Origin: an uncultured Bacteroidales bacterium
Lineage (GTDB): Bacteria > Bacteroidota > Bacteroidia > Bacteroidales > Bacteroidaceae
DNA length: 64,000 nucleotides
NCBI GenBank assembly: GCA_902768125.1
Contig: CACXKA010000006.1
Coordinates: forward strand, 186,001-250,000
Direction: 5' to 3'
In this document: one piece after another, positions 53,891-61,829 of the stretch
How positions within the stretch are numbered: position 1 is the first letter of the stretch
Layout: each line of letters begins with the position of its first letter
The notes under the pieces: generated by a model
The model's database searches: none
What the model saw: only the letters and a program-made list of their open reading frames with translations
Told to the model about the DNA's origin: nothing
Translations under genes and position numbers: made by a program

Positions 53891-56240
53891 GGTGTATATG
53901 ACTCTGCAAAGATACTAATTTGAAAGCAAATCACAACCAGAGTGGCTCTCCATCGCATCACGGATGCGGTGTATATGACTCTGCAAAGATACTAATTTGA
54001 AAGCAAATCACAACGTCAGAGCCATACGGCTCACCAGTTAGTGGGGTGTATATGACTCTGCAAAGATACTAATTTGAAAGCAAATCACAACTCCCAACAT
54101 TCAGCTGAGCGTGAAGGACACGGTGTATATGACTCTGCAAAGATACTAATTTGAAAGCAAATCACAACTGACCGAGGTGGATATGGAGCGCACCTATTGG
54201 TGTATATGACTCTGCAAAGATACTAATTTGAAAGCAAATCACAACTGGTGTCTTGTTGCCCTTGCTGTCGGTCATGGTGTATATGACTCTGCAAAGATAC
54301 TAATTTGAAAGCAAATCACAACGGCATAATGCTAATCTTTTAACTGTTAAAGGTGTATATGACTCTGCAAAGATACTAATTTGAAAGCAAATCACAACAC
54401 GTTTCATTTTGTTATCTCGATTGTTTATGGTGTATATGACTCTGCAAAGATACTAATTTGAAAGCAAATCACAACAAGACAGTTCTTGACATTCGCTACG
54501 AAATTGGTGTATATGACTCTGCAAAGATACTAATTTGAAAGCAAATCACAACGGCTGCTTGTGCCACACGCAGCCTTACATCGGTGTATATGACTCTGCA
54601 AAGATACTAATTTGAAAGCAAATCACAACTTCGTTCAGGACAATCTCTTGTGAGGATACGGTGTATATGACTCTGCAAAGATACTAATTTGAAAGCAAAT
54701 CACAACTTGCGGCTAAAACCAAAGCGGAGGCACGGCGGTGTATATGACTCTGCAAAGATACTAATTTGAAAGCAAATCACAACTCTCCTTACACTCCTGT
54801 TTGGCAACAGTCAGGTGTATATGACTCTGCAAAGATACTAATTTGAAAGCAAATCACAACGGTTATTAAATGTCGCTGCTGGATGGTGTTGGTGTATATG
54901 ACTCTGCAAAGATACTAATTTGAAAGCAAATCACAACGGAATCCGTTCATCGCCACCAGTTCAAAGGGTGTATATGACTCTGCAAAGATACTAATTTGAA
55001 AGCAAATCACAACAGGGTAGCCTCTGTTCAGATTAAAACATTCGGTGTATATGACTCTGCAAAGATACTAATTTGAAAGCAAATCACAACCTGCTTGCCA
55101 TCGCTATGCTCATTGCGGTGGTGTATATGACTCTGCAAAGATACTAATTTGAAAGCAAATCACAACACCCAGTCCGCAGTCCTCGAAGAGTGCGAAGGTG
55201 TATATGACTCTGCAAAGATACTAATTTGAAAGCAAATCACAACGATGATGCCGATACATTAAACGGACGGTTGGGTGTATATGACTCTGCAAAGATACTA
55301 ATTTGAAAGCAAATCACAACAGCAGCCGCCAACAGGTCTTGCGTTTCCTGGTGTATATGACTCTGCAAAGATACTAATTTGAAAGCAAATCACAACGCAT
55401 CGACGTGGATTGTGGCTGCACCAACCGGTGTATATGACTCTGCAAAGATACTAATTTGAAAGCAAATCACAACAAATGTTAAAAAGTACCAAATATTACA
55501 CTTGGTGTATATGACTCTGCAAAGATACTAATTTGAAAGCAAATCACAACGGCCCGTTCACCGTCCCCTTGTTTTCCATGGGTGTATATGACTCTGCAAA
55601 GATACTAATTTGAAAGCAAATCACAACGCATCGTTTTTGATGAACGAAAGTGATAAGGGTGTATATGACTCTGCAAAGATACTAATTTGAAAGCAAATCA
55701 CAACGAGATGCCTCGGCTATACAACCTAAGCTTGGTGTATATGACTCTGCAAAGATACTAATTTGAAAGCAAATCACAACGTTAAGATTAAATCAGCTCC
55801 ATATTTCACGGTGTATATGACTCTGCAAAGATACTAATTTGAAAGCAAATCACAACAGAAGCCACCCCACTTGTTGGTCAAGCCGTGGTGTATATGACTC
55901 TGCAAAGATACTAATTTGAAAGCAAATCACAACTCCGTGCTCGAACACCGTCACCCACCGGTCGGTGTATATGACTCTGCAAAGATACTAATTTGAAAGC
56001 AAATCACAACATGTTTGGCATACAACTTATCCACATCATAGGTGTATATGACTCTGCAAAGATACTAATTTGAAAGCAAATCACAACTACGTATGCTACG
56101 ATGAAGATGCAACAGGGGGTGTATATGACTCTGCAAAGATACTAATTTGAAAGCAAATCACAACAGTGGCGACTCTGCTAAAATCGGTTCAAGGGTGTAT
56201 ATGACTCTGCAAAGATACTAATTTGAAAGCAAATCACAAC
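53891..56240 (-). CRISPR. CRISPR array, 31 repeats of 47 nt, 30 spacers
   Basis: Plus-strand repeats begin GGTGTATATGACTCTGC and end GAAAGCAAATCACAAC. I count 31 repeats, apparently all identical; 23 spacers are 30 nt and 7 are 29 nt. The crRNA sense is the minus strand, because that orientation (GTTGTGATTTGCTTTCAAAT at the repeat start) pairs with the tracrRNA anti-repeat. The repeat matches the 47-nt Bacteroides II-C repeat in its first 31 nt. Within it, TTG at positions 2-4, 19 nt, and TATCTTTG at 24-31 make a full promoter. Neither end repeat is degenerate, so the leader end is not obvious; by crRNA sense it should be the high-coordinate end. Spacer sources cannot be determined here. Confidence 0.98.
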
Positions 56241-56242
56241 AC

Positions 56243-56271
56243 GGTTCTTTGTGCACTTAATCGTAACGTTG
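56243..56271 (+). repeat. Degenerate copy of the porin promoter region beside the array
   Basis: GGTTCTTT, 3 nt, CACTTAATCGTAAC and TTG match 61128-61156 at 25 of 29 positions. Here the -7 element reads TAACGTTG and is probably inactive. The site touches the last repeat and would be the array's leader-side flank. Confidence 0.6.
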
Positions 56272-56342
56272 AATTACGCTCGTTATCGCTTGCGCTTTCG
56301 TAACAACGTGGAGAAAGAACGTAGGATGCGCCTCAACAATTA

Positions 56343-56391
56343 AAATAAAAGTGTTTTTATTTTGTATTGTCTTCAGCTTTCACTACCTTTG
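56343..56391 (+). promoter_or_regulatory. Promoter cassette of the DUF6922/AbiEii-like pair
   Basis: TTTG (56361-56364), 19 nt, TACCTTTG (56384-56391). The 49-nt block, including an A/T inverted repeat upstream, is 46/49 identical to 61033-61081 before the outer-membrane gene. Confidence 0.88.
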
Positions 56392-56410
56392 CATTGTAAA
56401 TCAAGAAATC

Positions 56411-56716
56411 ATGAGCAATACAGATTGTTTAAGCAAGTTTTCCAAAAATCTGTTTTGGGATGTCGATACATCTCAACTACAGATGAATGCTCATGCTGCC
56501 TATATCATCCAAAGAGTGATGGAATATGGACAGATGGATGATTGGCGACTCATTAATCGCTTTTATGGTCTTGACAAGATTGTGAATGTGTGTCAACAAT
56601 TACGAACGCTGGATCCCGTTTGTCTCTCTTTTCTTTGCACCATATCACACACTAAACCAGAACAATATCGATGCTATCACTTCAGACAGTCTACCCCAAC
56701 ACCTTGGAACTCCTGA
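56411..56716 (+). CDS. DUF6922-like protein, probable antitoxin partner
   Basis: A 101-residue protein (from the ATG at 56411, 20 nt after the -7 element; an ATG at 56351 precedes the promoter and is rejected). The sequence LSKFSKNLFWDVDTSQLQMN followed by AAYIIQRVMEYGQMDDWRLI resembles small Bacteroidota proteins (DUF6922) that stand before AbiEii-type nucleotidyltransferase genes. It overlaps the next gene by 46 nt, a sign of translational coupling. By position it should be the antitoxin or a regulatory partner; no biochemical role is known to me. Confidence 0.75.
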   Translation: MSNTDCLSKFSKNLFWDVDTSQLQMNAHAAYIIQRVMEYGQMDDWRLINRFYGLDKIVNVCQQLRTLDPVCLSFLCTISHTKPEQYRCYHFRQSTPTPWNS

Positions 56717-57297
56717 AAACCCTCATGCAGTTACCCATATTGAGCGACATGAGATTAGTGGGTGGAACATCACTTGCCTTACAATATGGGCACAGAAGGT
56801 CTGTCGATTTGGATTTCTTCGGAACGACAACCAGTGACGTTGATGAACTGACTGAAACGCTGCGGGAAAACGTTGGGGAATTAACTATGCTTTCAGCATC
56901 AAAAACGATAAGAGTTTATAATATCTCCAATGTCAAAGTTGATATTGTCAACTATATCTACCCTTGGATAGATGAACCCATCAAGGAGAATGGACTCATT
57001 CTGGCTTCTCCAATAGATATTGCAGCCATGAAGGTTAATGCGGTCATCGGTAGGGGTACAAAAAAGGATTTTGTTGACATTTATTACTTGTTGCAGCATT
57101 TCTCGTTTGACGATCTGATGCATTTTTACTTGAAGAAGTATTCTGACGGCTCTGAGTATAGAGCCTTGTTGAGCATGACCTATTTTGATGACGCTGACCC
57201 TCACCCCATGCCTTATATGTTCGAAGATATTAGTTGGGAAAGAATGAAGGAGTGCATCTGTATGGAAGTGGAAAAATACAATCAGCAACACGGCTAG
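56671..57297 (+). CDS. AbiEii/AbiGii-family nucleotidyltransferase (toxin-like)
   Basis: A 208-residue protein with the nucleotidyltransferase core MRLVGGTSLALQYGHRRSVD followed by LDFF (about 27-50), where GGTxLAL and DLDFF are the family's catalytic motifs, then KVDIVNY and IDIAAMKVNAVIGRGTKKDFVDIYYLL. Members include the toxin of type IV AbiE systems and MenT-like tRNA nucleotidyltransferases. With the small upstream gene it forms a compact toxin-antitoxin-like unit immediately beside the CRISPR array, consistent with a second layer of phage defence. Confidence 0.85.
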   Translation: MLSLQTVYPNTLELLKTLMQLPILSDMRLVGGTSLALQYGHRRSVDLDFFGTTTSDVDELTETLRENVGELTMLSASKTIRVYNISNVKVDIVNYIYPWIDEPIKENGLILASPIDIAAMKVNAVIGRGTKKDFVDIYYLLQHFSFDDLMHFYLKKYSDGSEYRALLSMTYFDDADPHPMPYMFEDISWERMKECICMEVEKYNQQHG

Positions 57298-57342
57298 ATA
57301 CCGAACGGTCACCTAAAGTTTTCCCCAAAAGTCTCGATGTAA

Positions 57343-57370
57343 TGACACTAACTTGAAAACAAATCATAAC
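57343..57370. repeat. Orphan degenerate CRISPR repeat
   Basis: ACTAACTTGAAAACAAATCATAAC matches the last 24 nt of the plus-strand repeat at 21 positions, 1.1 kb past the array end. The remaining repeat sequence, including the promoter motif, has decayed. Confidence 0.8.
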
Positions 57371-57401
57371 GCCACCAATGTCTTTCCATCGGTGGCGTTA
57401 T
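57366..57401. terminator. Hairpin after the AbiEii-like gene
   Basis: ATAACGCCACC and GGTGGCGTTAT form a perfect 11-bp stem with a 14-nt loop overlapping the end of the orphan repeat. There is no T run, so terminator function is uncertain; it could also be part of a repeat-derived RNA. Confidence 0.5.
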
Positions 57402-57433
57402 AGATGATTGTATTTGAGGGGAGGGTCAAAAAG

Positions 57434-59359
57434 TCAATGGTTCAATGGAAGGCTCACGACGAAACGAGTGCCGCTGGTGTATTGGGTGTCGAGCGTGAGG
57501 GTGCCGTCCATCAGCATGACGACTCGGCGGCAAAGGAACAGACCGAGACCCAACCCTTCTGTGAACATATCGACTTTGGTAAATTTATCAAAGATGAATT
57601 CGGCTTTGTCGGATGGGATGCCAGGTCCTGTGTCTTCAACGGTGAAGTTCACAACATCGTCAGTCGTTTCGATGCGCAGGGTGATGCTGCCTTCGCTGGT
57701 GAAGTGGAGGGCGTTGACGAGCAACTCTGTGAGGACGATGAGCAGATGGTGACGGTTCGTCTGAAGGGTCAGTTCATCATCTACATGGCTGTCGAGGTGC
57801 ATCTCTACGGTATGAGGTATCAAACTGCTGGCGGTTTCGACGGCTTCGTGTGCCAACATATTGCAGCCCACCGTTTCGTTGGTGATGATGGTCTGACGGC
57901 TCTCGACAAGCGATGCTGTGAGCAGTTTGTTCACCATATAGTCGAGGGCATTGGTCTGCACATACATGGTCTCTGCCATCTCCTTTTTCTCGTCATCAGA
58001 CATCGCGTCACTTTCGCACAATATCTGCGAGAATCCATGAACGATGTTGAGTGGTGTATGTATCTGATGCGTAATGTCTTGCATGAACTGCGTCTTCTGC
58101 TCACTTGCCCGTCGTGCCAGCAGGGTGGCTTGCTCGAGTTCCTTGGTGCGTTGCTCGGTCTCCAACTTCGTCTTCTCTGCGTCGTTGATGTGCTGACTGA
58201 TACTCTGTCGCATCTGGCAGAAACTGTTCTGCAACTGTCCTATCAAGTCGGTGCGCTGGCTGTGTGGCAGAATCTTCTCATAGTCGCCATGACCTATCTG
58301 TCTCAGTTCGGCTGCCAGCAGTCCCAAAGGCTGTGTGAAGTGCTTCACAATGCGGTGGCAACCCATCGCCAGCAGCAACAATCCGATAATGAGCAGAGGC
58401 AACAGAATATAGTTCAGCCTGTTGTATCCACGCAGCAGTTCGTTGGAGGGGCAGACGAGTGCTATGCTCCACTGGGTGCCTTCGAGCGGTCGGTAGAGCA
58501 CGATGTGTGAGGTACCATTTATTTTGACATCCATGTGTCCTGTTCGTCCGTTGGTCATCTCATATCCCAATGCCACAATATCGGTGTGATCTCTGGGGTC
58601 CACGCCTGTGAAGATGGTCTGCTTGAGCAGTTTCGTGGTGTCGGGGTGCACAAAATAGTGTCCGTCGGCACCCAGCAACATAAAGTAGGAGTTTTGGTAT
58701 GGATGCTCTGCTGTGATGGTCTCTGTCAGCCTCTTCAGCGACAAGTCAGTGGAGATGACGCCCACGAACTTTCCCTTTCGGTCGTTGAGTGGCATGCAGT
58801 AGGATGCTATCATCTCTGGGCTTGAGAGCGTTCCTGCATTGTAGTCATCGAAGGGATCCACCCAGCAAGCGGTCTTTTTTTGGCGTGGCGTCTTATACCA
58901 CACCTTATCATAATAGTCGTAATCGGCTTCACGGACGGTGGCCACAGAGTCTTTTCCTGGTTTTGAATTTTCAAGGCGAACGGAATAGGCAGAGAAACCA
59001 TATTCTTCATCAGGGAAGAAATCGGGTTCCATCGTGATGGAGCAGCCGTTTGTGTTGGGATGGTTGGCAACGATTCGGTGGGTGTACTTCAGCAGGGAGT
59101 CCTTCTCGTTGTGAAGGTTGACGAGCCAAATGATGTTGCGCGTGGCAGTTTCCAACTCCACCATATATCCCTTGACACGCAATGCCGTATTGTCGAGGAC
59201 GTGCGACGCCTCATCGATGGACTCTTCACGGATGATGTTGCGTGACTGCCAATAGAGGAATCCGAGTGACAGCGAGAATATCAGTAGCACGACAAACAAG
59301 ATGTCGAGACAGAGCCTGGTGGAGAGCGACTGGCGAATATTTTTCCTCATCTCTATCAT
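57434..59359 (-). CDS. Cache-HAMP sensor histidine kinase
   Basis: A 641-residue membrane kinase: TM helix (about 18-37), a periplasmic Cache-type double sensor (about 45-300, VDPFDDYNAGTLSSPEMIAS), TM helix (about 310-330), HAMP, coiled coil, DHp domain with the H-box DITHQIHTPLN (His431 by count), and an HATPase domain with N-box TELLVNALHF, G1 EDTGPGIP, F box FDKFTK and G2 GLGLGLF. All catalytic boxes are intact. It overlaps the upstream gene by 4 nt; that product shares its sensor and HAMP parts but lacks kinase function. No response regulator is in the window. Confidence 0.93.
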   Translation of the reverse strand: MIEMRKNIRQSLSTRLCLDILFVVLLIFSLSLGFLYWQSRNIIREESIDEASHVLDNTALRVKGYMVELETATRNIIWLVNLHNEKDSLLKYTHRIVANHPNTNGCSITMEPDFFPDEEYGFSAYSVRLENSKPGKDSVATVREADYDYYDKVWYKTPRQKKTACWVDPFDDYNAGTLSSPEMIASYCMPLNDRKGKFVGVISTDLSLKRLTETITAEHPYQNSYFMLLGADGHYFVHPDTTKLLKQTIFTGVDPRDHTDIVALGYEMTNGRTGHMDVKINGTSHIVLYRPLEGTQWSIALVCPSNELLRGYNRLNYILLPLLIIGLLLLAMGCHRIVKHFTQPLGLLAAELRQIGHGDYEKILPHSQRTDLIGQLQNSFCQMRQSISQHINDAEKTKLETEQRTKELEQATLLARRASEQKTQFMQDITHQIHTPLNIVHGFSQILCESDAMSDDEKKEMAETMYVQTNALDYMVNKLLTASLVESRQTIITNETVGCNMLAHEAVETASSLIPHTVEMHLDSHVDDELTLQTNRHHLLIVLTELLVNALHFTSEGSITLRIETTDDVVNFTVEDTGPGIPSDKAEFIFDKFTKVDMFTEGLGLGLFLCRRVVMLMDGTLTLDTQYTSGTRFVVSLPLNH

Positions 59360-60825
59360 AGGCGTCCTCCTCTCTTCTTGTCAGCGATGTCGAGCAGATT
59401 GTCCAACAGAGCCGTGGTTATTTCGGTATGTTCCTGTATCTTGTCAGCCATCTGGCGGAATTCGTCGGCTTTCATGTCGGTTGCACGCTGACGGAAATCG
59501 GCGATGGTATTGTGGATGACCTTGACGGATTGCTCCATCCGGTCGCTCATGTTCAGAATGACGGCATCTTTCATGCGATCTGCCTCACGCGCCTGCTCAT
59601 AAGCTATTTCAAGGTCTTTATTACGCTGGCTGAGCACGTCGGTCAGATGGGTGATATGAGCGATGTGTTGACTGATACTCTGCTGCATCTGGCGGAATGT
59701 ATTCTGCACGTAACCCACCTCGTCAGGACGATTACTTTTCTTCACCAATTCATCCATCTGACCCTCGGCCATACGATGAGCTTCATCTACCAACTTCTGC
59801 AACGGCTTCAACTGGCGATGGGTGATGAAGAAACAGAACAGCGCCAGCAGCAACAGGCCGATGAAACTGATGATGATTGTATAGCGCAAAAGTGAGTTGT
59901 AGGAACTGAAAATGTCACTCTCAGGACATACAATCGCCACGCTCCATCCTGCATTCTCAAAGGGGTGGTAAAAGATGAAGTCCTGCTTGCCGTCCATGTG
60001 AATCTCGCTATGTCCGATATGGCCAGTCTTCATGGATATGGCTGCCAGATGTCCTTCGTTGGTCGGTTCGTTGAAAGCCTCCGTAAAGAAGGCTTCATGC
60101 TCTTCGAGCGTGCTGTCAGGGTGGATAATCAGGTGTCCGTCAGTACCCATCACTGAGGCATGCGAGTTGGGGAATGGTCGAAGCGAGAGCACCAAGTCGG
60201 CAAACCACTTCATCGAGATGTGTACCGACAAAACGCCCACCAGTTCACCCTCTTTGTTGTGCAGCGGCATACCATAGGACGTGATGATGGAGGTCTCTCC
60301 ATGTTCAACATCGACATAAGGGTCTATCCAGATGGGCTGGCCGTGGTGCAGGGGTATGAAGTACCATTTCTCACGAGTATAGAGTTTCTTTCCACCATTC
60401 ACCATTACTTGTATCTGTGTCGAATCAGTAGGGTCGCGGTGGGCATACACCTCGTAATAGATGCCGTATTGCGGATAGACACCTGGTTCGAAAGCGATGG
60501 TACAACTCTGGATGTGAGGGTTCTCTCTCAACAACTGCTGACAAAGACTGTCCATGATTTCAGGCTTGTTCAAACGCTTCTCAATGGTCCAGTGCCAGCT
60601 GCGCGTGGCAGTCTCCACCTCGTTCAGGGTGTTGTCAATGCGCAATTCTGTCGTGCGCAGCGTCTGACGAGCTTTCTCCATGGCCTCCTGATAGATAGAA
60701 TTACGGGCATGGTGGAACATGATGAAGAGGGCAGCGACGAAGAGAATTGACACGAATCCGACCACCCACAGCACAACTTGCGTGGTCAACGAATGACGGG
60801 ATTGTTTTTCAGTTACTCTCTTCAT
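59356..60825 (-). CDS. Cache-HAMP sensor with kinase-dead DHp-like end
   Basis: A 489-residue membrane protein paralogous to the kinase downstream: TM (about 15-37), Cache sensor (WIDPYVDVEHGETSIITSYG), TM (about 315-335), HAMP, the shared MQQSISQHI coiled-coil segment, then READRMKDAVILNMSDRMEQ. In active kinases this last position reads NMSHE-type with the phosphoacceptor His; here Asp replaces it, and no HATPase domain follows. It therefore cannot autophosphorylate and may form heterodimers with, or modulate, the kinase, to which it is coupled by a 4-nt overlap. Its promoter is at 60854-60884. Confidence 0.85.
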   Translation of the reverse strand: MKRVTEKQSRHSLTTQVVLWVVGFVSILFVAALFIMFHHARNSIYQEAMEKARQTLRTTELRIDNTLNEVETATRSWHWTIEKRLNKPEIMDSLCQQLLRENPHIQSCTIAFEPGVYPQYGIYYEVYAHRDPTDSTQIQVMVNGGKKLYTREKWYFIPLHHGQPIWIDPYVDVEHGETSIITSYGMPLHNKEGELVGVLSVHISMKWFADLVLSLRPFPNSHASVMGTDGHLIIHPDSTLEEHEAFFTEAFNEPTNEGHLAAISMKTGHIGHSEIHMDGKQDFIFYHPFENAGWSVAIVCPESDIFSSYNSLLRYTIIISFIGLLLLALFCFFITHRQLKPLQKLVDEAHRMAEGQMDELVKKSNRPDEVGYVQNTFRQMQQSISQHIAHITHLTDVLSQRNKDLEIAYEQAREADRMKDAVILNMSDRMEQSVKVIHNTIADFRQRATDMKADEFRQMADKIQEHTEITTALLDNLLDIADKKRGGRL

Positions 60826-60853
60826 CAGATATAGATTTGGTCTTCATCGATTG

Positions 60854-60884
60854 CAAATTTAGATAATTATTTATATATCACAAA
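60854..60884 (-). promoter_or_regulatory. Promoter of the Cache sensor operon
   Basis: Minus-strand TTTG (60881-60884), 19 nt, TAAATTTG (60854-60861). Confidence 0.82.
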
Positions 60885-61032
60885 CAAATCGAGATAAAAA
60901 TATAAACAATTTGCCTCGAAAAAGTGAGAAAGTACAATATCAACACCGCCCTATATGACATCGTTACAAGAATTTGCCCCATTTCTATACTTCCATCATA
61001 CTACGCCCTTCTTACGATAGCAGAAAAAATAA

Positions 61033-61081
61033 AAATAAAAGCGATTTTATTTTGTATTGTCTTCAGCTTTCACTAACTTTG
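61033..61081 (+). promoter_or_regulatory. Distal promoter cassette of the outer-membrane gene
   Basis: TTTG (61051-61054), 19 nt, TAACTTTG (61074-61081). Nearly identical over 49 nt to the promoter at 56343. Confidence 0.82.
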
Positions 61082-61124
61082 ACTATGTCGAAATTACTCA
61101 CGCTCGAAAAAACTCAAATAAATA

Positions 61125-61156
61125 TTTGGTTCTTTCCTCACTTAATCGTAACTTTG
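61125..61156 (+). promoter_or_regulatory. Proximal promoter of the outer-membrane gene
   Basis: TTTGG (61125-61129), 19 nt, TAACTTTG (61149-61156). A degenerate copy flanks the CRISPR array at 56243. Confidence 0.82.
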
Positions 61157-61202
61157 TCCCCGAAAATCTATTTACATTTATTTTATCTAAAACTACAAAC
61201 GT

Positions 61203-61826
61203 ATGAAAAAGAACATTTTGAGTCTTGCTGTTCTCGTTGCAGCGCTCTGTTTTGCTCTGCCTTCTCAGGCACAAGTTAAGTTTGGTGTTAAGGCTGGTTT
61301 GAATGTTGACAACATCAACCTGAAAGATTCTTACGGCACTCTCAAAGCCAAAAACCGCACAGGTTTCTTTGCTGGTGTAACAGCTGACGTAACGATTCCA
61401 CTCGCAGGTCTGGGTGCAGACATCGCTGTGCTCTACGATAACAAGGTGGTGGGCATTTCAGACGGAGTCAATGAAGCCAACAAGACATTGCACTACATCG
61501 ACATGCCTATCAACGCAAAATACACCGTTGGTCTCAGCAGCTTGGCAAGCGTGTATGTCGCAACGGGACCTCAGTTCTCTTGGAACATTGGCGACCGTCA
61601 CTGGACTCCTCAGTATATCACACAGGATTGGGAGATCAAGAAGTCTGAGTTTTCTTGGAACATCGGTTGTGGTGTGACTGCTCTCAGCCATCTTCGCGTA
61701 GGCTACAACTACAACATTGCTATCGGCAAGACAGCCGAGTTCGACCTCCTTGCTGTTGGCGTAGCAGGTGCTAAGGGTAAACTGAAGAACAACACGCACC
61801 AGATCTCTCTGACTTATCTCTTCTAA
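61203..61826 (+). CDS. Outer-membrane beta-barrel protein (PorT-like)
   Basis: A 207-residue exported protein: signal peptide MKKNILSLAVLVAALCFALP (cleavage near SQA-QV), then alternating hydrophobic strands ending in the aromatic LTYLF, the C-terminal signature of outer-membrane barrels. The opening QVKFGVKAGLNVDNINL is typical of PorT/OMP_b-brl_2 proteins, which have about eight strands. Two tandem consensus promoters suggest strong expression. Function is unknown; priA follows after 3 nt. Confidence 0.88.
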   Translation: MKKNILSLAVLVAALCFALPSQAQVKFGVKAGLNVDNINLKDSYGTLKAKNRTGFFAGVTADVTIPLAGLGADIAVLYDNKVVGISDGVNEANKTLHYIDMPINAKYTVGLSSLASVYVATGPQFSWNIGDRHWTPQYITQDWEIKKSEFSWNIGCGVTALSHLRVGYNYNIAIGKTAEFDLLAVGVAGAKGKLKNNTHQISLTYLF

Positions 61827-61829
61827 TTG

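Larger units (their letters stand above)
60826..61202. other. Divergent promoter region
   Basis: A 377-nt AT-rich gap with no gene. It holds the minus-strand promoter of the sensor pair and two tandem plus-strand promoters for the outer-membrane gene; both plus-strand promoters recur beside the CRISPR array. Confidence 0.8.

Noticed and set aside
48375-57297. Whole CRISPR-AbiEii segment as a transposon or prophage
   Set aside because: No transposase, integrase or matched terminal repeats are visible at its borders, although AT-richness and the repeat-rich left edge fit acquisition.
57343-57401. Orphan repeat plus hairpin as the main tracrRNA
   Set aside because: The element at 48180-48262 pairs better with the repeat (one bulge only), has a perfect promoter, nexus and terminator, and sits beside cas9. 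The 57343 site has no promoter that I can see.
57404-58510. 368-codon plus-strand frame opposite the histidine kinase
   Set aside because: It lies wholly over conserved kinase motifs on the other strand and has no family signature.
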